Of a DNA stretch of 27,740 nt, positions 7,755 to 19,135 are shown piece by piece. Position numbers and translations under genes: made by a program. Under the pieces are notes generated by a model. That model was not told the origin of the DNA, did no database searches, and worked only from the letters and a program-made list of their open reading frames with translations. How positions within the stretch are numbered: the first letter of the stretch is position 1; every line of letters starts with the position of its first letter. The stretch covers positions 37,112 through 64,851 of the forward strand of contig DDRS01000041.1 of the NCBI GenBank assembly GCA_002343685.1, given 5' to 3'. Source of the DNA: Thiobacillus denitrificans. GTDB taxonomy: Bacteria; Pseudomonadota; Gammaproteobacteria; Burkholderiales; Thiobacillaceae.

Positions 7755-9752
7755 TCAGTTCAAGCGCGCGAACCAGGTCACCAGGGCGAATACCCCGATC
7801 AGCATGGCAAAGGCGTAATGGTAGATGTAGCCCGACTGGAAGGCCTTGACCAAGCGCGAGAAGCGTTCGACCAGGTGCGCCGACCCATTGACGAAAAAGC
7901 CGTCGATCACGTTCTGGTCGCCACGCCGCCACAGGCTGCCCCCGAGCGCACGTGCGCCTTTGGCGAATACCCAGCTGTAGAGTTCGTCGAACCAGTATTT
8001 ATTGAGCAGCATCCGGTGCAGGAAGCTGAAGCGCTGCGCAATGGCCGCCGGAATATCCGGGCGCTTGAGGTAGAAGAATGCTGACAGGCCGACGCCAGCC
8101 ACGGCCAGCCAGAACGGCAGCGTCGCCAATGCATGCAGCCCCATTTCCATGGCACCGTGGAATTCCTGATTCAGTTCGTGCATCACCGGATGGCGGTCGG
8201 CAACGTAGATCGCGCTGCCGAAAAAGTCGCCGAACAGCATCGGTTCGATGGTCATGTAGCCGATCGCGAGCGATGGAAGCGCCAGCGCAAGCAAGGGGCC
8301 GGTGACCACCCACGGCGTTTCGTGTGGCGGGCCGTCGTGACCGTGATGGGCGTCGGGCTCGTTGCCATGCCCATGTCCTTGATGGAAACGTTCCTTGCCG
8401 TGGAACACCAGGAAATACATGCGGAAGGAATAGAAGGCGGTGACGAACACGCCCGCCAGCACGGCGAAATAGGCAAACCCCGCGCCCGGCAGATGCGACA
8501 TCTTGGCCGCTTCGATGATGCTTTCCTTGGAATAAAAGCCCGACAGAAAAGGCGTGCCGATCAGTGCCAGCGAGCCAATCAGCGAGGTCACCCAGGTGAT
8601 CGGCATGTATTTCTTCAGACCGCCCATGTAACGGATGTCCTGGTTATGGTGCATGGCGATGATCACCGAACCGGCGGCCAGGAACAGCAGGGCCTTGAAG
8701 AAGGCATGCGTCATCAGATGGAACACCGCGACCGAATAGGCCGACGCGCCCAGCGCGACCGTCATGTAGCCGAGCTGCGACAGGGTCGAATAGGCCACCA
8801 CACGCTTGATGTCGTTCTGCACCATGCCGAGGAAGCCCATGAACAAGGCCGTGATCGCGCCGATCACCATGATGAAGCTGAGCGCCGTGTCCGACAGCTC
8901 GTATAGCGGCGACATGCGCGCAACCATGAAAATGCCGGCGGTAACCATCGTCGCCGCGTGGATCAGCGCGGAAATCGGCGTTGGGCCTTCCATCGAGTCG
9001 GGCAGCCAGACATGCAGCGGGAACTGCGCCGACTTGCCCATCGCGCCGATGAACAGGAGGATGCCGATGACCGTCATCAACATCCACGGAGAGTCCGGCC
9101 ACAGCGTAATGGTTTCGCGGGCAAGCGACGGCGCCTTGGCGAACACCGTGGCGTAGTCGAGCGAGCCGAAATGCGCCAGCACCAATCCAATCCCCAGGAT
9201 GAAACCGAAGTCGCCGACCCGGTTGACCAGGAAGGCCTTGAGGTTGGCGTAGATCGCCGTTTCCTTGGTGTACCAGAAGCCGATCAGCAGGTAGGACACC
9301 AGTCCCACCGCTTCCCAGCCGAAGAACAGCTGCAGGAAGTTGTTGCTCATCACCAGCATCAGCATCGAGAAGGTGAACAACGAGATATAGCTGAAGAAGC
9401 GCTGATAGCCCGGATCGTCATGCATGTAGCCGATGGTATAGACGTGCACCATCAGTGAGACGAAGGTGACGACCAGCATCATCATCGCCGTCAGCGCATC
9501 GATCAGGAAGCCGACCTCGAATCGCAGGTCGCCCAGCCTCATCCAGGTGTAGACCGTGCCGTTGAAGGTATGGCCGGCGAGTACGTCCTGGAACACCAGC
9601 ACCGAGGCGATGAACGAGACCGCCACGCCGGCGATGGTGACGATGTGGGCGCCGGTGCGTCCGACCAGCCTGCCGAACAGGCCGGCGACGATCGCGCCGA
9701 ACAACGGCGCCAGCGGCACGACGAGATAGAGCGTCTGCATGTCCACGCGCAT
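7755..9752 (-). CDS. nuoL: NADH-quinone oxidoreductase subunit L
   Basis: NuoL is the distal antiporter-like subunit of complex I, ending in the long lateral helix that runs along the membrane arm. The 665-residue length includes this C-terminal extension. The conserved glutamate is in QLFFGWEAVGLVSYLLIG (E147). KSAQFPLHVWLPDSMEGPTP and IKRVVAYSTLSQLGYM are the central lysine and histidine segments. A cytoplasmic or periplasmic loop at about residues 457-477 carries seven histidines. The ATG at 9752 shares its A with the nuoK stop (TGATG), which suggests coupling; M5 at 9740 (MQTLYLVVPLAP) is an alternative start closer to the usual N-terminus. Confidence 0.98.
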   Translation of the reverse strand: MRVDMQTLYLVVPLAPLFGAIVAGLFGRLVGRTGAHIVTIAGVAVSFIASVLVFQDVLAGHTFNGTVYTWMRLGDLRFEVGFLIDALTAMMMLVVTFVSLMVHVYTIGYMHDDPGYQRFFSYISLFTFSMLMLVMSNNFLQLFFGWEAVGLVSYLLIGFWYTKETAIYANLKAFLVNRVGDFGFILGIGLVLAHFGSLDYATVFAKAPSLARETITLWPDSPWMLMTVIGILLFIGAMGKSAQFPLHVWLPDSMEGPTPISALIHAATMVTAGIFMVARMSPLYELSDTALSFIMVIGAITALFMGFLGMVQNDIKRVVAYSTLSQLGYMTVALGASAYSVAVFHLMTHAFFKALLFLAAGSVIIAMHHNQDIRYMGGLKKYMPITWVTSLIGSLALIGTPFLSGFYSKESIIEAAKMSHLPGAGFAYFAVLAGVFVTAFYSFRMYFLVFHGKERFHQGHGHGNEPDAHHGHDGPPHETPWVVTGPLLALALPSLAIGYMTIEPMLFGDFFGSAIYVADRHPVMHELNQEFHGAMEMGLHALATLPFWLAVAGVGLSAFFYLKRPDIPAAIAQRFSFLHRMLLNKYWFDELYSWVFAKGARALGGSLWRRGDQNVIDGFFVNGSAHLVERFSRLVKAFQSGYIYHYAFAMLIGVFALVTWFARLN

Positions 9753-10057
9753 CAGCCTTTCAGGTGGTCGAGGTCATCGACGTTGATCGTGTGCAGATTG
9801 CGGAACAGCACCACCAGGATCGCCAGGCCGATGGCCGATTCCGCCGCGGCGACGGTGAGGATGAAGAAGACGAAGATCTGGCCGTGGATATCACCGAGGT
9901 AATGCGAAAACGCGATGAAGTTCATGTTCACCGCGAGCAGCATCAGTTCGATCGCCATCAGCAGGATGATCACGTTCTTGCGGTTGAGGAAGATGCCCAG
10001 CACGCTGATGGCAAACAGGATGCCGCCCAGCACCAGATAATGCGATAAGGAAATCAC
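9752..10057 (-). CDS. nuoK: NADH-quinone oxidoreductase subunit K
   Basis: NuoK is a small membrane subunit of complex I with three helices that helps link the hydrophilic arm to the antiporter subunits. The 101-residue length is exact for the family. The two membrane glutamates known to matter for proton transfer are visible: E37 in ILLMAIELMLLAVN and E73 in LTVAAAESAIGLAI. It overlaps nuoJ by 4 bp (ATGA) and nuoL by 1 bp, in line with coupled translation of adjacent membrane subunits. Confidence 0.98.
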   Translation of the reverse strand: MISLSHYLVLGGILFAISVLGIFLNRKNVIILLMAIELMLLAVNMNFIAFSHYLGDIHGQIFVFFILTVAAAESAIGLAILVVLFRNLHTINVDDLDHLKG

Positions 10058-10680
10058 GCGCCGCCCTCCCCTGCGCCCGGCCTTTGCGTGGCCTGCATTT
10101 TGACGATGCGCAGACGGTCGTTGCGCTTGACCTTCACCTGTTCGGCGGGATCGATGTACTTGCTGTCCTTGCGACGGCGCAGTGTCAGCGCGATGGCAGC
10201 GACGATCGCCACCAGCAGGATCACCGCGGCGAGCTCGAACGCATAGACGTACTCGGTGTACAGCACCCGCCCGAGTTCCTTGGTGTTGCTGTAATCGGCG
10301 GCGTGGGATGCGGGTGCGCCCATGACCTCAAGACCAAAGTGGCGGCTGCCGAGAATCAGTGCCATTTCGATCACCAGCAGCACGGCGACGAAGCCCGCAA
10401 GCGGCAGGTAGTCCCAGAAGCCCTCGCGCAGTTTTTCCAGGTTGATGTCCAGCATCATCACCACGAACAGGAACAACACCATCACCGCGCCCACGTAGAC
10501 CAGCACCAGGGTGATGGCCAGGAACTCGGCTTCCAGCAGCATCCACAGTCCGGCGGCGGTGAAGAACGCCAGTACCAGATAGAGCGCCGCGTGCACCGGG
10601 TTGCGCGCGGTGATGACGCGCAGGCCGGCAAACACCAGGATGGCGGCGAAGAAATAGAAAATCGCAGTCGTATAGGTCAT
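10054..10680 (-). CDS. nuoJ: NADH-quinone oxidoreductase subunit J
   Basis: NuoJ is a membrane subunit of complex I with five predicted helices. The 208 residues begin MTYTTAIFYFFAAILVFAGL and include the conserved third helix with VLVYVGAVMVLFLFVVMML, whose glycine/valine-rich stretch forms the pi-bulge region in solved structures. The C-terminal tail after the last helix is long and charged (LRRRKDSKYIDPAEQVKVKR, ending in PGAGEGGA), as in related betaproteobacteria. It lies 9 bp after nuoI and overlaps nuoK by 4 bp. Confidence 0.97.
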   Translation of the reverse strand: MTYTTAIFYFFAAILVFAGLRVITARNPVHAALYLVLAFFTAAGLWMLLEAEFLAITLVLVYVGAVMVLFLFVVMMLDINLEKLREGFWDYLPLAGFVAVLLVIEMALILGSRHFGLEVMGAPASHAADYSNTKELGRVLYTEYVYAFELAAVILLVAIVAAIALTLRRRKDSKYIDPAEQVKVKRNDRLRIVKMQATQRPGAGEGGA

Positions 10681-10689
10681 TGTCTATTT

Positions 10690-11178
10690 TCAGCGGTACT
10701 TGGCGTCATCAGCACGATCGCGTGCAATCTGCTCTTCGTATTGGTCGCCGATGGCGAGCAGCATGGGCTTGGTGTAATAGAGGTCGCCGCGTTTTTCGCC
10801 GTGATATTCGAGGATGCGGGTTTCGACGATGGAATCGACCGGGCAGGACTCCTCGCAGAAGCCGCAGAAAATGCACTTGGTCAGGTCGATGTCGTAGCGG
10901 GTGGTGCGACGTGTGCCGTCGACGCGCTTTTCCGACTCGATGGTGATGGCCAGTGCAGGACACACGGCCTCGCACAGCTTGCAGGCGATGCAGCGCTCCT
11001 CGCCGTTGGGATAGCGGCGCAGTGCATGCAGACCGCGGAATCGCGGCGATTGCGGCGTTTTTTCCTCGGGGAACTGCACCGTGATCTTGCGTGCGAACAG
11101 GTGACGCCCCGTGAGCATCATGCCACGCAGGAGTTCGATCAGGAGCAGGCTGCCGAAGAAGTTCGTGATCCGTTTCAT
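10690..11178 (-). CDS. nuoI: NADH-quinone oxidoreductase subunit I (2x 4Fe-4S ferredoxin type)
   Basis: NuoI carries clusters N6a and N6b, which pass electrons from NuoG towards NuoB. The 162-residue protein has two complete CxxCxxCxxxCP motifs: C63, C66, C69, C73 (CIACKLCEAVCP) and C102, C105, C108, C112 (CIFCGFCEESCP). The N-terminal amphipathic helix reads MKRITNFFGSLLLIELLRG. I chose the ATG at 11178 because it matches the family N-terminus, follows the nuoH stop by 7 bp and has GAG about nine bases upstream. The longer open frame to 11205 would overlap nuoH. Confidence 0.97.
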   Translation of the reverse strand: MKRITNFFGSLLLIELLRGMMLTGRHLFARKITVQFPEEKTPQSPRFRGLHALRRYPNGEERCIACKLCEAVCPALAITIESEKRVDGTRRTTRYDIDLTKCIFCGFCEESCPVDSIVETRILEYHGEKRGDLYYTKPMLLAIGDQYEEQIARDRADDAKYR

Positions 11179-11185
11179 GGCGCGC

Positions 11186-12201
11186 TCAATGGAAAAGATA
11201 CCCATACGGTGTCTGCATCATGCCGCCAACCACGATGATCCAGACAAGGGTAATGGGAATGAATACCTTCCAGCCCAGCCGCATGATCTGGTCATAGCGA
11301 TAACGTGGGAAGGTGGCGCGGAACCACAGGAACAGGAACAGCACAAAACCCGTCTTGAGCAACCACCAGACGATGCCGTCGGGCAGGAAGCCCACCGGCG
11401 ACAGCCAGCCACCAAGGAACATCAGCGTGGTCAACGCGGCGATCAGGATCATGTTGGCGTATTCGGCAAGGAAGAACACCGCGAAGGCCATGCCGGAATA
11501 CTCCACATGGAAACCGGCGACGATCTCGGATTCGCCCTCGGCGACGTCGAACGGCGCGCGGTTGGTCTCGGCCACGCCAGAAATCAGATACACGACGAAC
11601 AGCGGGAACAGCGGCCAGATATACCAGTGCCACCAGCCACCGGACTGGCCATGCACGATGTCACTGAGATTGAGCGATTGCGCCGCCATCAGTACGCCGA
11701 CCAGCGCGAAACCCATGGCGATTTCATACGATACGATCTGCGCGGCCGAACGCATGGCACCGAGGAAGGCATACTTGGAGTTGGACGCCCAGCCCGCGAT
11801 GATGACGCCGTATACCCCCATCGAGGTGATCGCCATCACATACAGCAGTCCCGCATTGATGTTGGCGAGCACGAGCGTGTCGGTGAACGGAATTACCGCC
11901 CACGCTGCCAGCGCCGGAGCGATGGCCAGGATAGGACCAAGAATGAACAGGCCGCGGCTGGCCCCCGACGGGATGATGATTTCCTTCATCAGCAGCTTCA
12001 CCGCATCGGCGATCGGCTGCAACAAGCCCTGAAAACCGACGCGGTTGGGGCCGATGCGAACCTGCATCCAGCCGATGATCTTTCTTTCCGCGTAGGTGAG
12101 GTAGGCCACGCCCAGCATCAGCGGCACTACCAGCGCCAGGATCTTGATCAACGTCCAGACGACAGTTTGAATAGCTGCCCAGTCCATGCCCACGTTCTCC
12201 A

Positions 12202-12202
<1 letters not shown>
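11186..12202 (-). CDS. nuoH: NADH-quinone oxidoreductase subunit H
   Basis: NuoH is the membrane subunit that forms much of the quinone chamber at the joint between the two arms. It has 338 residues and about eight transmembrane helices. Conserved loops are present: ERKIIGWMQVRIGPNRVG, FQGLLQPIADAVKLLMKE and the acidic quinone-channel segment PFDVAEGESEIVAGFHVEYS. The ATG at 12202 shares a base with the nuoG stop (TGATG). M6 at 12187, preceded by GGAG, is a possible true start and would remove only five residues. Confidence 0.98.
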
Positions 12203-14556
<2,354 letters not shown>

Positions 14557-14569
14557 CGTTAAATTCCGT

Positions 14570-15850
14570 TCAGACCATGCATCGCTTGTGTTCGATGTGG
14601 TGCTCGAACTCGCGGCCAAAATGTTTAAGGAAGCTTTGCACCGGCATCGCCGCCGCGTCGCCCAAGGCGCAGATGGTATGGCCGCCGATGCGTCCTGCCA
14701 CGCTATTGAGCAATTCCATGTCTTCGGGCCGACCTTGGCCGTGTTCGATGCGGTGGATCACCCGGTACATCCAGCCGGTTCCTTCGCGGCAAGGCGTGCA
14801 TTGGCCACAGGATTCCTCGAAGTAGAAATAGGATAGCCGTTCCAGCGCGCGCACCATGCACACCGTTTCGTCCATCACGATGACCGCACCCGAGCCCAGC
14901 ATGGAACCCGCCTTGGCGATGGAATCGAAATCCATCGTGCAGTCCATCATGACGTCGGCCGGCAACACGGGCGCCGACGAACCACCGGGAATGACGGCTT
15001 TCAGTTTATGCCCATTCCGTACGCCGCCCGCCATTTCCAGCAATTCGGCAAACGGCGTGCCGAGTGGAACTTCGTAGTTGCCGGGTTTGTTGACATGGCC
15101 CGAGACTGAAAAAAGCTTGGGCCCGCCGTTGTTGGGCTTGCCGAGTTCCAGAAAAGCCTGGCCGCCATGCTGGACGATCCACGGCACCGAAGCCAGCGTC
15201 TCGGTGTTGTTGATGGTGGTCGGCTTGCCATACAGGCCGAAGCTTGCGGGGAATGGCGGCTTGAAGCGCGGCTGCCCCTTCTTGCCTTCGATCGATTCGA
15301 GCAGTGCGGTTTCCTCGCCGCAGATGTAGGCGCCGTAGCCATGGTGGGCATGCAACTGGAAGTTGAAGTCGGTGCCGAACAACTTGTCGCCGAGATAACC
15401 GGCTTCGCGCGCCTCCTGCAATGCGCGCTCGAAGATCTCGTAGCAGTCGAAGATCTCGCCGTGGATGTAGTTGTAGCCCACACGCGCGCCGAGCACGTAG
15501 CCGGCGATCGCCATGCCTTCGATCAGCTGGTGCGGGTTATGGCGCAGGATGTCACGATCCTTGAAGGTGCCCGGCTCGCCTTCGTCGCTGTTGCAGACGA
15601 TGTACTTGTCGCCCGGAAACGCGCGCGGCATGAAGCTCCACTTCAGACCCGTCGGGAAGCCTGCGCCACCACGCCCGCGCAGCGCGCTGGTCTTGAGCTC
15701 GGCAATGATGGCGTCTCCCGTGACCTGTTCGGTCACCACGCGGCGCAGCGCCTGATAGCCGCCGTTGGCGACATAGGTCGCAAGCGACGCTGGATTGTCG
15801 AGCGCCTGCGTCCAACTGCAAACCTGATGGGTGGGCTTGAGCAAACTCAT
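14570..15850 (-). CDS. nuoF: NADH-quinone oxidoreductase subunit F (FMN and NADH binding)
   Basis: NuoF binds NADH and FMN and holds cluster N3, the entry point for electrons into complex I. The 426 residues are normal. The nucleotide-binding glycine loop is GRGGAGFPTGLKW (from about 59), the FMN region includes CNSDEGEPGTFKDRD (about 86-100), and the N3 ligands are C348, C351, C354 (ESCGQCTPCREGTGW) and C394 (HTICALGDAA). The ATG at 15850 overlaps the nuoE stop by 4 bp (ATGA), giving tight coupling with its partner in the NADH dehydrogenase module. Confidence 0.99.
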   Translation of the reverse strand: MSLLKPTHQVCSWTQALDNPASLATYVANGGYQALRRVVTEQVTGDAIIAELKTSALRGRGGAGFPTGLKWSFMPRAFPGDKYIVCNSDEGEPGTFKDRDILRHNPHQLIEGMAIAGYVLGARVGYNYIHGEIFDCYEIFERALQEAREAGYLGDKLFGTDFNFQLHAHHGYGAYICGEETALLESIEGKKGQPRFKPPFPASFGLYGKPTTINNTETLASVPWIVQHGGQAFLELGKPNNGGPKLFSVSGHVNKPGNYEVPLGTPFAELLEMAGGVRNGHKLKAVIPGGSSAPVLPADVMMDCTMDFDSIAKAGSMLGSGAVIVMDETVCMVRALERLSYFYFEESCGQCTPCREGTGWMYRVIHRIEHGQGRPEDMELLNSVAGRIGGHTICALGDAAAMPVQSFLKHFGREFEHHIEHKRCMV

Positions 15851-16347
15851 TTCAGCTTATCCAGCAGTTCGTCCACTTTTTCAGGAGTGAGGTGCGTGTG
15901 CATTTTATGGTTGTTGTGCAGACACATGGGGGCATCGCCGCAGGCGCCCATGCACTCGCCTTCCTTCAACGTGTAACGGCCGTCTTCGGTGGTTTCGCCG
16001 AAACCGATACCAAGTCGCTGTTTCAGGTGTTCGGCAATCTCGTTCGCGCCCATCAAGGCACATGGCAAATTGGTGCACAGCGTGATCTTGTGTCGTCCCA
16101 CAGGCTTCGTGTCGTACATGTTGTAGAACGTCGCAACCTCGTAGGCCGCAATAGCCGGCATATCGAGATACTCCGCAACATATTCGATGAGCTCAGGCTT
16201 CAGCCAGCCTTTTTCCGCCTGCGCGATGCGCAGCGCGCCCATCACCGCCGACTGCTTCTGGTCAGCCGGGTACTTGGCCACTTCGGCGTCGATCGCTGCA
16301 AGCGATTCCTGGCTCAGCCGCAGGCTGTCTCGATCAGAGTTGGCCAT
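15847..16347 (-). CDS. nuoE: NADH-quinone oxidoreductase subunit E (2Fe-2S)
   Basis: NuoE is the 24-kDa-type thioredoxin-fold subunit that pairs with NuoF and carries the 2Fe-2S cluster N1a. The four ligands are C91 and C96 (CTNLPC) and C132 and C136 (GECMGACGDAP). The helical N-terminal part includes the conserved VATFYNMY. The ATG at 16347 (MANSDRDSLRLSQ) shares one base with the nuoD stop (TGATG) and gives 166 residues, a normal size. The open frame continues upstream to 16707, but that part is out-of-frame nuoD sequence and not real coding. Confidence 0.97.
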   Translation of the reverse strand: MANSDRDSLRLSQESLAAIDAEVAKYPADQKQSAVMGALRIAQAEKGWLKPELIEYVAEYLDMPAIAAYEVATFYNMYDTKPVGRHKITLCTNLPCALMGANEIAEHLKQRLGIGFGETTEDGRYTLKEGECMGACGDAPMCLHNNHKMHTHLTPEKVDELLDKLK

Positions 16348-17600
16348 CAGCGGTCGATCTCCCCGAAAACGATATCCTGCGTGCCGATGATGGCGACGAC
16401 GTCGGCGATCATGTGGCCGCGGCTCATCTCGTCGAGCGCCGCCAGATGCGCATAGCCTGGCGCACGGATTTTCAGACGATAGGGCTTGTTGGCGCCGTCG
16501 GATACCAGGTAGATGCCGAACTCGCCCTTGGGATGCTCCACGGCCGCATAGGCCTCCCCCGCGGGCACATGCATGCCCTCGGTGAAGAGCTTGAAGTGAT
16601 GGATCAGCTCTTCCATGTTCTGCTTCATCGACAGGCGATCGGGCGGCGCCACCTTGTGGTTGTCGACGATGACCGGGCCGGGATGCTTGCGCAGCCAGTC
16701 GATGCACTGCTTGACGATGCGGTTGGACTGGCGCATTTCCTCGATCCGGACCAGATAGCGGTCGTAGCAGTCGCCGTTGGTGCCGACCGGGATGTCAAAA
16801 TCCATCCGGTCGTAAATTTCATACGGCTGTTTCTTGCGCAGGTCCCATTCGACACCGGAGCCGCGCAACATCGGGCCGGTGAAGCCCAGCGCCTTGGCGC
16901 GCTCAGGGGACACCACGCCGATGCCAACCGTACGCTGTTTCCAGATGCGGTTGTCGGTCAGCAGGGTTTCGTATTCATCGACATAGGTCGGGAAGCGATT
17001 CGTGAAATCCTCGATGAAGTCGAGCAGCGATCCCTGGCGGTTGGCATTCATCGACTTCATGGTCGCTTCGTTGCGGGTGTGCTGCGCCTGATAGTGCGGC
17101 ATGCTGTCCGGCAGGTCGCGGTACACGCCGCCGGGCCGGTAGTAAGCCGCATGCATGCGTGCGCCGGACACCGCCTCGTAGCAGTCCATCAGGTCCTCGC
17201 GTTCGCGGAATGCATACAGAAACACCGTCATCGCACCGACGTCGAGCGCGTGTGCACCCAACCACAACAAATGATTCAGGATGCGGGTGATTTCGTCGAA
17301 CATCACGCGGATGTATTGCGCGCGCTCGGGCACCTCGATGCCGAGCAGCTTCTCGATCGCCATCACGTAGGCATGCTCGTTGACCATCATCGACACGTAA
17401 TCGAGGCGGTCCATGTAGGGCACCGACTGGATGAAGGTCTTGTGCTCGGCCAATTTCTCGGTCGCGCGATGCAGCAGGCCGATGTGCGGATCGGCACGCT
17501 GGATCACCTCACCGTCGAGTTCGAGCACCAGACGTAGCACGCCGTGCGCAGCCGGGTGCTGCGGGCCGAAGTTCATCGTGTAATTGCGAATCTCGGCCAT
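16347..17600 (-). CDS. nuoD: NADH-quinone oxidoreductase subunit D
   Basis: NuoD is the 49-kDa-type subunit that, with NuoB and NuoH, forms the quinone-reduction site. It has 417 residues and shows descent from [NiFe] hydrogenase large subunits. The conserved N-terminal loop NFGPQHPAAHGVLRLVLELDGE contains the quinone-site histidine. Other landmarks are ADPHIGLLHRATEKL, DRLDYVSMM, and the C-terminal SRGHMIADVVAIIGTQDIVFGEIDR. The start shares a base with the nuoC stop. It is a separate gene from nuoC, unlike the nuoCD fusion of Escherichia coli. Confidence 0.99.
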   Translation of the reverse strand: MAEIRNYTMNFGPQHPAAHGVLRLVLELDGEVIQRADPHIGLLHRATEKLAEHKTFIQSVPYMDRLDYVSMMVNEHAYVMAIEKLLGIEVPERAQYIRVMFDEITRILNHLLWLGAHALDVGAMTVFLYAFREREDLMDCYEAVSGARMHAAYYRPGGVYRDLPDSMPHYQAQHTRNEATMKSMNANRQGSLLDFIEDFTNRFPTYVDEYETLLTDNRIWKQRTVGIGVVSPERAKALGFTGPMLRGSGVEWDLRKKQPYEIYDRMDFDIPVGTNGDCYDRYLVRIEEMRQSNRIVKQCIDWLRKHPGPVIVDNHKVAPPDRLSMKQNMEELIHHFKLFTEGMHVPAGEAYAAVEHPKGEFGIYLVSDGANKPYRLKIRAPGYAHLAALDEMSRGHMIADVVAIIGTQDIVFGEIDR

Positions 17601-18199
17601 CAGCGCCCTTCCCCGTAGCTTTCGTCGCGCACGATGCGCGGGGTGATCTCGCGCGGTTCGATCGACACTGGCTGATAGATCACGCGCTGCTGGGTCGGGT
17701 CGTAGCGCATCTCGACATTGCCTGAGAGCGGAAAGTCCTTGCGGAACGGATGGCCGATGAAACCATAGTCGGTCAGGATACGACGCAGGTCGGGATGTCC
17801 CTCGAAGACGATGCCGTACAGATCGAAGGCCTCGCGCTCAAACCAGTTGGCCGAGGGCCAGACATCGACCATCGACGCGACCACCGGCAAGTCGTCGTCC
17901 GGGCAAAACACACGCACCCGGACGCGCTGGTTGTTCGAGACCGACAGAAGATGCACGACCACAGCAAAGCGGGCACCCTCCCAGGCGCCGTCGCCATAAT
18001 CGGAATAATCCATGCCGCACAAATCGACCAATTGCTCGAAACGGCAGTCGGGATGATCGCGCAAGGTACGCATGGCGGCCGCATAGGCTTGTGGTTTGAC
18101 AATCAACGTCAGCTCGCCCAATCGCTCGACAGTTTTCACGAGCGCATCGCCAAGCAGATTTTGCAGACAAAGGGAAAGCGACTCCAGCTTCGTGGACAT
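17600..18199 (-). CDS. nuoC: NADH-quinone oxidoreductase subunit C
   Basis: NuoC is the 30-kDa-type structural subunit of the hydrophilic arm. The 199-residue protein carries the family signature FEREAFDLYGIVFEGHPDLRRIL, followed by TDYGFIGHPFRKDFPL. No cofactor site is expected or seen. It begins 9 bp after nuoB and its TGA overlaps the nuoD start by one base. The C-terminus is slightly long and ends in RDESYGEGR. Confidence 0.98.
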   Translation of the reverse strand: MSTKLESLSLCLQNLLGDALVKTVERLGELTLIVKPQAYAAAMRTLRDHPDCRFEQLVDLCGMDYSDYGDGAWEGARFAVVVHLLSVSNNQRVRVRVFCPDDDLPVVASMVDVWPSANWFEREAFDLYGIVFEGHPDLRRILTDYGFIGHPFRKDFPLSGNVEMRYDPTQQRVIYQPVSIEPREITPRIVRDESYGEGR

Positions 18200-18208
18200 G
18201 GGGGCGTC

Positions 18209-18685
18209 TTAGCGGGCGATGGTGTTGGTGCGGCGAATCTTGTTCTGCAGTTGGATGATGCCGAACAGCAAAGCCTCTGCTGTCGGCGGGCAACCTGGAA
18301 CATAGATATCCACCGGCACAATGCGGTCGCAGCCGCGCACCACCGAATAGGAATAATGGTAATAGCCGCCGCCGTTGGCGCACGAGCCCATGGAAATCAC
18401 CCAGCGCGGCTCGGCCATCTGGTCGTAGACCTTGCGTAGCGCAGGTGCCATCTTGTTGCACAAGGTGCCTGCGACGATCATCACGTCGGACTGGCGCGGA
18501 CTCGGGCGAAACACGATGCCGAAGCGGTCAAGGTCGTAACGCGAGGCGCCTGCCTGCATCATCTCCACCGCACAGCACGCCAGACCGAAGGTCATCGGCC
18601 ACATCGACCCGGTACGCATGTAATTGATGAGCTGATCGGCCTTGGTGGTGACAAAGCCCTGCTCGAGAACGCCTTCAATGCCCAT
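18209..18685 (-). CDS. nuoB: NADH-quinone oxidoreductase subunit B (cluster N2)
   Basis: NuoB (PSST type) carries the terminal 4Fe-4S cluster N2, which reduces quinone. The 158-residue protein has the tandem cysteines C37-C38 in GLACCAVEMM, C102 in GSCANGGGYYH and C132 in VPGCPPTAEALL, the expected four ligands. The motif ASRYDLDRFG is also conserved. The start MGIEGVLEQGFVTTK is typical of alpha- and betaproteobacterial NuoB, and it lies 8 bp after nuoA. Confidence 0.99.
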   Translation of the reverse strand: MGIEGVLEQGFVTTKADQLINYMRTGSMWPMTFGLACCAVEMMQAGASRYDLDRFGIVFRPSPRQSDVMIVAGTLCNKMAPALRKVYDQMAEPRWVISMGSCANGGGYYHYSYSVVRGCDRIVPVDIYVPGCPPTAEALLFGIIQLQNKIRRTNTIAR

Positions 18686-18693
18686 AATTCAGA

Positions 18694-19050
18694 TCATTCC
18701 CACTCAAGGGCACCCTTCATCCACTCGTAGATGAAACCCACAACCAGGATACCGAGGAACACCATCATGGCAATGAAACCCGCCAGCCCGATTTCCTCCA
18801 GAACGATGGCCCAGGGAAAAAGAAACGCTATTTCCAGGTCGAACAGAATGAACAGGATGGCGACCAGATAATAGCGCACGTCGAATTTCATGCGCGCGTC
18901 TTCGAATGCCTCGAATCCGCACTCGTAAGGTGAGAGTTTTTCGCTGTCGGGGCGGTGCGGTGCCAGCAGGCCACCGGCGATGATCGGGCCGATTCCAAAA
19001 GCCAGGCCGACCAGAATGAACAACAGAATGGGGAGGTAATTCTCCAGCAC
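18694..19050 (-). CDS. nuoA: NADH-quinone oxidoreductase subunit A
   Basis: NuoA is a three-helix membrane subunit at the joint of complex I and the first gene of the operon. The 118 residues include the long conserved loop with SPYECGFEAFEDARMKFDVRYY and the acidic second helix ILFILFDLEIAFLFPWA. The start is a GTG at 19050, preceded by a strong Shine-Dalgarno sequence (GGAGGA, 19056-19061) at 5 bp spacing. A sigma70-like promoter lies about 50 bp upstream. Confidence 0.98.
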   Translation of the reverse strand: MLENYLPILLFILVGLAFGIGPIIAGGLLAPHRPDSEKLSPYECGFEAFEDARMKFDVRYYLVAILFILFDLEIAFLFPWAIVLEEIGLAGFIAMMVFLGILVVGFIYEWMKGALEWE

Positions 19051-19055
19051 CGGGT

Positions 19056-19061
19056 TCCTCC
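19056..19061 (-). promoter_or_regulatory. Shine-Dalgarno site of nuoA
   Basis: GGAGGA on the - strand lies 5 bp before the GTG codon at 19050. This near-perfect site is what supports the non-ATG start of nuoA. Confidence 0.75.
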
Positions 19062-19101
19062 GAACTACGCCTGTGTCAGGCTGTTGAGTAATTATGACCC
19101 G

Positions 19102-19131
19102 AGTGTATTAGTGCAGAGCATCGACTGTCAA
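19102..19131 (-). promoter_or_regulatory. Candidate sigma70 promoter of the nuo operon
   Basis: On the - strand a perfect -35 box TTGACA (19126-19131) is followed by an 18-bp spacer and TACACT (19102-19107, four of six matches to the -10 consensus). Transcription would start near 19095, giving a leader of about 45 bases before nuoA. The assignment rests on consensus and position only. Confidence 0.6.
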
Positions 19132-19135
19132 GCCG

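Noticed and set aside
6687..8084. Long ORF on the + strand (465 codons) opposite nuoM and nuoL
   Set aside because: It crosses two real genes, has a charged low-information composition and no domain motif. It is an antisense shadow.
16348..16707. N-terminal extension of the nuoE frame
   Set aside because: It lies in an alternative frame of nuoD and does not match the NuoE family. The ATG at 16347 gives the normal protein.
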